NCBI GenBank assembly: GCA_016712315.1
Contig: JADJRG010000022.1
Span: 434,001 to 498,000 of the forward strand
DNA from: Nannocystis sp.
GTDB lineage: Bacteria; Myxococcota_A; Polyangia; Nannocystales; Nannocystaceae
Reading direction: 5' to 3'
Length of the DNA: 64,000 nucleotides
Under the pieces are notes generated by a model, which was not told where the DNA came from, made no database searches, and saw nothing but the letters and a program-made list of their open reading frames with translations. Made by a program: the position numbers and the translations under genes. Positions 60,600 through 64,000 of the stretch are shown here, one piece after another. Position 1 is the first letter of the stretch, and every line of letters begins with the position of its first letter.

Positions 60600-62321
60600 G
60601 TGCGCCTGGCCTCACCGCTCCAAACCCGACGATCGCCGACCGCGCGCCGAGCGGCCGCGGTCGCCGCCTCGCTCACCCTGCTCACCGCGGCCGCCGCGGC
60701 CCACGCAGCCGGCCCGGACGTGCTCTTGGAGCTGCACTTCAAGCCCGTCCCCAACGCCCAGATCGCGATCTGGATCGAAGACAGCGACGGCAAATTCGTC
60801 CGCCACGTCTACGTCACCCAAGCCACCGGCAAGCTCGGGATCGGCAACCGCTCGGGCCGCTGGGACTTCCTCTCGAGCTGGCGCGCCCCCTACGGCGCTC
60901 GCCCCTCGGTCTTACCCGTATGGGCGCACCGTCACGGCAAGGAGTACCCCAAGGTCGTCTTCTACGACGACGACCCCTCCGATCACGACTCCCTCGGCTG
61001 GCACGAGAACAGCAGCTCCCCCGAGAGCTACTTCTGCCGCCCGCTCAGCGCCGAGGAGCACGCGACGATCGCCGTCGACACGATGACCTGCCCCTCCCCG
61101 CAGATCTTCCAGTCCGACAAGGGCTACTTTGAGCCCGGTCAGACCAGCCCTTACCCGCCGCGCAACGATCTGCTCACCTTCGAGGACATCCACGACTCCC
61201 CCGACACCCGCACCTACGCGGACATCAACGATCTCGACGCCTACACCGCCGCGACGCCCACCGGTGACCGCGCCGAGCTGACCACCGCCTTGATCCCCGG
61301 CGACGTCATCGACCGCGGCCCCGTCAACGCCTACATCGAGGTCAGCCTCGAGCACGACGAGAACCCCGACTGGGACTTCGATCGCGCCGAAGATCACTTC
61401 ATCGACACCCGCCTGCCCAACTACGGCATCGAGTACTTGGGCCAGCCCTCGGTCGTCTACAAGGTCAGCCTCGACGCCACCAAGCCTGGCTTCGTCGGCG
61501 CCACCGAGTACGTCGGCTACGGCGACTGGGACGGCAAGACCGGCGCCCTCCACCCGCCGGACGCCACCATCAGCGCCGGCGGCGGCAGCGGCGCGGATCG
61601 CCTCCAGCTCTACTCCCTCAACGGCCAGACCTTCCGCTTCGGCGTCTACAGCCACGGCCGCCCCGGCGGCGGCGGCGGCGGCGATGACACCGGCGGCGAC
61701 GACACCGGCTGGGGAGGCTGCACCCCCAAGGAGCTCGCCCCCGTCCGCGATCTCTACGTCGAGGGGATCCGCTTCGACAAGGTGCGCGTGCACTTCACCC
61801 TGCCCGCCGAGGCCGACGCCGACGAGCTCTCCCAGATCCGCGTCTTCTACCACTCCGGCGAGATGCCCCTCACCGCCGAGACCCTCAGCTCCGCCTACGA
61901 GCGCTCCTTCAACGCCGACATCGCCGCCCCCGGCGAGGACGTCTCGATCGAGCTCGACCAGCTCTGGGGCAACTACACCTACAAGATCGGCGTCGTCTAC
62001 GAAGATCGCTGCGCCAACCGCAGCGGCCTCGTCACCGACGTCATCACCACCGAGACCCAGGAGTTCCAGCAGGTCGAGAGCTTCTGCTTCCTCGCCACCG
62101 CCGCCTACGGCGCCCCCTGGATCGCCGAGGTCGGCGCGCTCCGCTACTTCCGCGACGCCTACCTCAAGGTCACCCCGGTCGGCCGCGACCTCGTCCGCTT
62201 CTACTACACCTACAGCCCCCCGCTCGCCCGCGTCATCCAGCGAGAGCCTGTCCTCAGGGGCATGGTGCGCGCTGTCGTCCAGCCCCTCGCCGACGTCGCC
62301 CGCGCCGGCGGCGCCGGCTGA
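60600..62321 (+). CDS. Secreted protein with C-terminal CFI-box
   Basis: A 573-residue exported protein. The Arg-rich n-region and hydrophobic core (VAASLTLLTAAAAAHA) give a normal signal peptide. The N-terminal domain (LLELHFKPVPNAQIAIWIEDSDGKFVRHVYV, WDFLSSWR) resembles DUF2271-type sequences. A Gly/Asp-rich linker with GGGGGGDDTGGDDTG (about 355-375) follows, then a fibronectin-like segment (PVRDLYVEGIRFDKVRVHFTLP). The end is a CFI-box: from C496 the text is CFLATAAYG, then LRYFRDAYL and YYTYSPPLARVI, a C-terminal motif associated with sorted surface proteins. Probably displayed on or released from the cell surface. Confidence 0.85.
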   Translation: MRLASPLQTRRSPTARRAAAVAASLTLLTAAAAAHAAGPDVLLELHFKPVPNAQIAIWIEDSDGKFVRHVYVTQATGKLGIGNRSGRWDFLSSWRAPYGARPSVLPVWAHRHGKEYPKVVFYDDDPSDHDSLGWHENSSSPESYFCRPLSAEEHATIAVDTMTCPSPQIFQSDKGYFEPGQTSPYPPRNDLLTFEDIHDSPDTRTYADINDLDAYTAATPTGDRAELTTALIPGDVIDRGPVNAYIEVSLEHDENPDWDFDRAEDHFIDTRLPNYGIEYLGQPSVVYKVSLDATKPGFVGATEYVGYGDWDGKTGALHPPDATISAGGGSGADRLQLYSLNGQTFRFGVYSHGRPGGGGGGDDTGGDDTGWGGCTPKELAPVRDLYVEGIRFDKVRVHFTLPAEADADELSQIRVFYHSGEMPLTAETLSSAYERSFNADIAAPGEDVSIELDQLWGNYTYKIGVVYEDRCANRSGLVTDVITTETQEFQQVESFCFLATAAYGAPWIAEVGALRYFRDAYLKVTPVGRDLVRFYYTYSPPLARVIQREPVLRGMVRAVVQPLADVARAGGAG

Positions 62322-62343
62322 TCCACCTGTCCCTACGGCCATC

Positions 62344-62865
62344 ATGTCTCTCGGGACAGCGACGCTCGCGCTCCTCCTCGCCGCCGCGCCCGGCGGCCCG
62401 GTCGCACCGCACGAGCGCCTCATCGACGACGACGCGGCCCTCGCGGAGCCCCTAGAGCCTGCGCTCGGCCGCGCCATCGACCTCGACACCTTCCGCGACC
62501 TGCCCGCGCCACGGCAGGGTCACACCTTCGTCATTGAGGCCGCCCAGCCGGCCCAGCTCCTCCCCAGCGAGCCCCCCAGCGTCGGCTGCCGCGGCCTCAG
62601 CCCCGCCTGTGAGCGCCTCACCATCCTCGGCACCGTCGGCGCTGGCGTCGGCCTCGCCGCGATCGCCAGCGCCGTCGCCCTCTTACTCCCGCCCGATCGC
62701 TCGATCCCTGGCGAGCCCGCCTACATCCGCAGCACCCGCGACGCCGGCGTCCCGCTGCTCGCGATCGGCGCCAGCGTCGCCCTCGGCAGCGTCCTGCTCC
62801 TCCTCACCGCAGCGCGCTCCGCCAAGAAGCGGCGCCTCCCCGATCTCCTCGTCCGAGCCCCCTGA
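62344..62865 (+). CDS. Exported/membrane protein of unknown function
   Basis: A 173-residue protein with a short signal-like start (MSLGTATLALLLAAAPG) and two further membrane helices at about 97-117 and 133-155 separated by a short loop with GEPAYIRSTRD. The tail is basic (RSAKKRRLPDLLVRAP). The start is the ATG at 62344, 22 bp after the CFI-box gene; the frame is open upstream through that gene in another phase. Two Cys lie in VGCRGLSPACERL. No family recognised. Confidence 0.65.
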   Translation: MSLGTATLALLLAAAPGGPVAPHERLIDDDAALAEPLEPALGRAIDLDTFRDLPAPRQGHTFVIEAAQPAQLLPSEPPSVGCRGLSPACERLTILGTVGAGVGLAAIASAVALLLPPDRSIPGEPAYIRSTRDAGVPLLAIGASVALGSVLLLLTAARSAKKRRLPDLLVRAP

Positions 62866-62871
62866 GCGATC

Positions 62872-63126
62872 ATGCGCCGCCTCTGGACCGCTCTACTCCT
62901 CGTGTTCAGCGCCCTCGCAGCCTGCCGAGACGTCAACCTCGATCACTGCCTCCACCGCGCCGACGACCCCGACGCCTGGTGCGCCCGCAACGTTGAAGGA
63001 GCGCCCATCTGCTCCCCCTGCGCCGCGGAGGACCACGGCTGCGTCGCCGCCGCGCCCACCCCTGACGAGTGCCCCGCCTACGAGCCCGCCGCCGAGACCA
63101 CCACCGCAGCGACGAATGACACCTAG
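62872..63126 (+). CDS. Small Cys-rich lipoprotein
   Basis: An 84-residue protein with signal MRRLWTALLLVFSALAAC and a lipobox at that Cys. The mature 67 residues hold six further Cys (DHCL, AWCAR, PICSPC, HGCVA, DECPAY), then an Ala/Thr-rich tail. It starts 6 bp after the preceding gene and is presumably co-transcribed. No family recognised. Confidence 0.65.
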   Translation: MRRLWTALLLVFSALAACRDVNLDHCLHRADDPDAWCARNVEGAPICSPCAAEDHGCVAAAPTPDECPAYEPAAETTTAATNDT

Positions 63127-63185
63127 CCCCGCCGCTCGTCACCGCGCTGGCTTCACACGCAGGACTTCGCTAGGATCGTCCGGTC

Positions 63186-63578
63186 ATGTCAGGTCGTCTG
63201 AAGTACGAGGAGGAGCTCGGCAAGCACCCATGCTGCCCGCCTCCGGATGCGCGCGAGAGCGAAGCGACGCTCTACCGCTTTGTCCACGAGGATCCCTCTC
63301 ATCCCCACAACTGGAGCCCTCCGGCGCTGATTCGGCCCTCACGCAGCGTCGGTTGCGCTGGCTACGCCCTCTCGTTCTTCACCAGCGCTGAGTCGGCTCG
63401 TTCACACTACCGACGCAACACGGACAAGCGCCCCAATTTTCCCAAGATCGTTGGCACACAGCTCGCGACCGTGCCGATCTCGCGCGAGCACGGGAGGCTC
63501 ACCCCTGGCAGCGGTCACGTTGATCTCTTCGAGTACCGTGAGTCGATCCTTCAGCCAACAGCCTCGGTCCCGCTATGA
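63186..63578 (+). CDS. Unknown 130-residue protein, low-GC two-gene unit
   Basis: This gene and the next are visibly less GC-rich than the rest of the window, with A/T-ending codons (for example in AAGTACGAGGAGGAG and TTTGTCCAC), which suggests transfer. The protein has no signal. Conserved-looking text includes KHPCCPPPDA, LYRFVHEDPSHPHNW, VGCAGYALSFFTSAESARSHY and GSGHVDLFEYRES. I do not recognise a family with confidence. A TAGGAT -10 lies 9 bp before the ATG. It overlaps the next gene by 4 bp. Confidence 0.6.
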   Translation: MSGRLKYEEELGKHPCCPPPDARESEATLYRFVHEDPSHPHNWSPPALIRPSRSVGCAGYALSFFTSAESARSHYRRNTDKRPNFPKIVGTQLATVPISREHGRLTPGSGHVDLFEYRESILQPTASVPL

Positions 63579-64000
63579 CCCCACAACTCCTCAAGATCGG
63601 GGTCGAGTGTCCCTTAGAGCTCCTCCCCGATCTCGGTGAAGAGCGCGTCCTTGAGGACTTCGAAGGCCCGCTGCTCACGATGTCCAGAGGCGTCCGTAGC
63701 GGCGAGGTCTTCCTCCGCTCATGGTGCGACGCCGACGCGGATTACAACCGATGGATCCTGCTCCGCTCGACGGACCGCGATCTCGCCCGCTACATCAAGC
63801 GGCGGATCAACCTCCGCGAGCTCCTCATGGCGGCTCGAGACGGCCTCGTCTGGCTCATCGACACGGCCGCGGGCGACTCTCCTGCGCGGGCGTTCCTGTG
63901 CAGGATCGAGCGGATCCCAGAGTCATACCTCCCCTCGGAGGGATCCTTCTACCACGAGGACGAATCACCTCATCGAGCCGACCGAGAGGAGTGGACCCTC
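63575..64000 (+). CDS. Unknown protein (3' end outside window), second gene of the low-GC unit
   Basis: The ATG at 63575 overlaps the preceding stop (ATGA). 142 codons are visible before the window ends, with no stop. The N-terminus reads MTPQLLKIGVECPLELLPDL. It continues with RGVRSGEVFLRSWCDADADYN, RDLARYIKRRINLRELL and GLVWLIDTAAGDSP, a strand-helix pattern that reminds me of DUF6575-type domains; this is low-confidence. No signal peptide or membrane segment is visible. Likely translated together with the 130-residue protein. Confidence 0.55.
   Translation, partial: MTPQLLKIGVECPLELLPDLGEERVLEDFEGPLLTMSRGVRSGEVFLRSWCDADADYNRWILLRSTDRDLARYIKRRINLRELLMAARDGLVWLIDTAAGDSPARAFLCRIERIPESYLPSEGSFYHEDESPHRADREEWTL

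Noticed and set aside
1..64000. CRISPR arrays, rRNA, insertion sequences, integrases
   Set aside because: No regularly spaced repeats, no rRNA text, and no transposase or integrase motif was seen.

Overview
The window is very GC-rich, dense and almost repeat-free. Coding strands use G or C in nearly every third position, and there are many lipoproteins, many Pro/Ala-rich linkers, a eukaryotic-type protein kinase, RCC1 and TPR proteins, and Cys-rich lipoproteins with long Ser/Thr tracts. This combination suggests a myxobacterium (Myxococcota), most likely from the Nannocystis/Enhygromyxa side. That assignment is inferred from style, not from a marker gene.

Layout. 1-3.6 kb: end of a glycine-cleavage cluster (gcvT cut by the window edge, gcvH), then an exported unknown protein and a class V aminotransferase that overlap by 4 bp. 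3.7-9.9 kb: two adjacent HSP90/GHKL-type genes, a 1513-residue protein with a degraded ATPase fold followed by a 542-residue protein with intact motifs. 9.9-15.4 kb: a beta-propeller lipoprotein facing a TPR protein, a prolyl-4-hydroxylase and a TIGR03032-type protein. 15.4-27.5 kb: housekeeping and accessory genes (serS, a membrane Ser/Thr kinase, ddl, an aldo/keto reductase, trpS, a GNAT protein, two overlapping hotdog thioesterases), interrupted by three Cys-rich lipoproteins.

27.6-50.0 kb: a type VI secretion cluster (T6SS). It carries an FHA regulator, two lipoproteins, tssJ, tssK, tssL, tssM, a second and divergent TssC, tssA, hcp (opposite strand), tssB, tssC, a one-helix membrane protein, an FHA-TM-LysM-MepA fusion, an FHA-TM-propeller protein (opposite strand), tssE, tssF and tssG. 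TssJ/L/M would form the envelope complex, TssE/F/G/K/A the baseplate, TssB/C the sheath and Hcp the tube. No ClpV/TssH, VgrG, PAAR or recognisable effector is present. The peptidoglycan-peptidase fusion and the sheath paralogue are the most unusual components.

50.0-64.0 kb: a repeat-bearing intergenic stretch, a repeat-protein lipoprotein, a very large CtpI-like P-type ATPase, a 14-repeat RCC1 lipoprotein, a terminator, tRNA-Pro(CGG), another lipoprotein, a secreted CFI-box protein, two small envelope proteins, and finally a two-gene unit of visibly lower GC that runs off the window and looks acquired.
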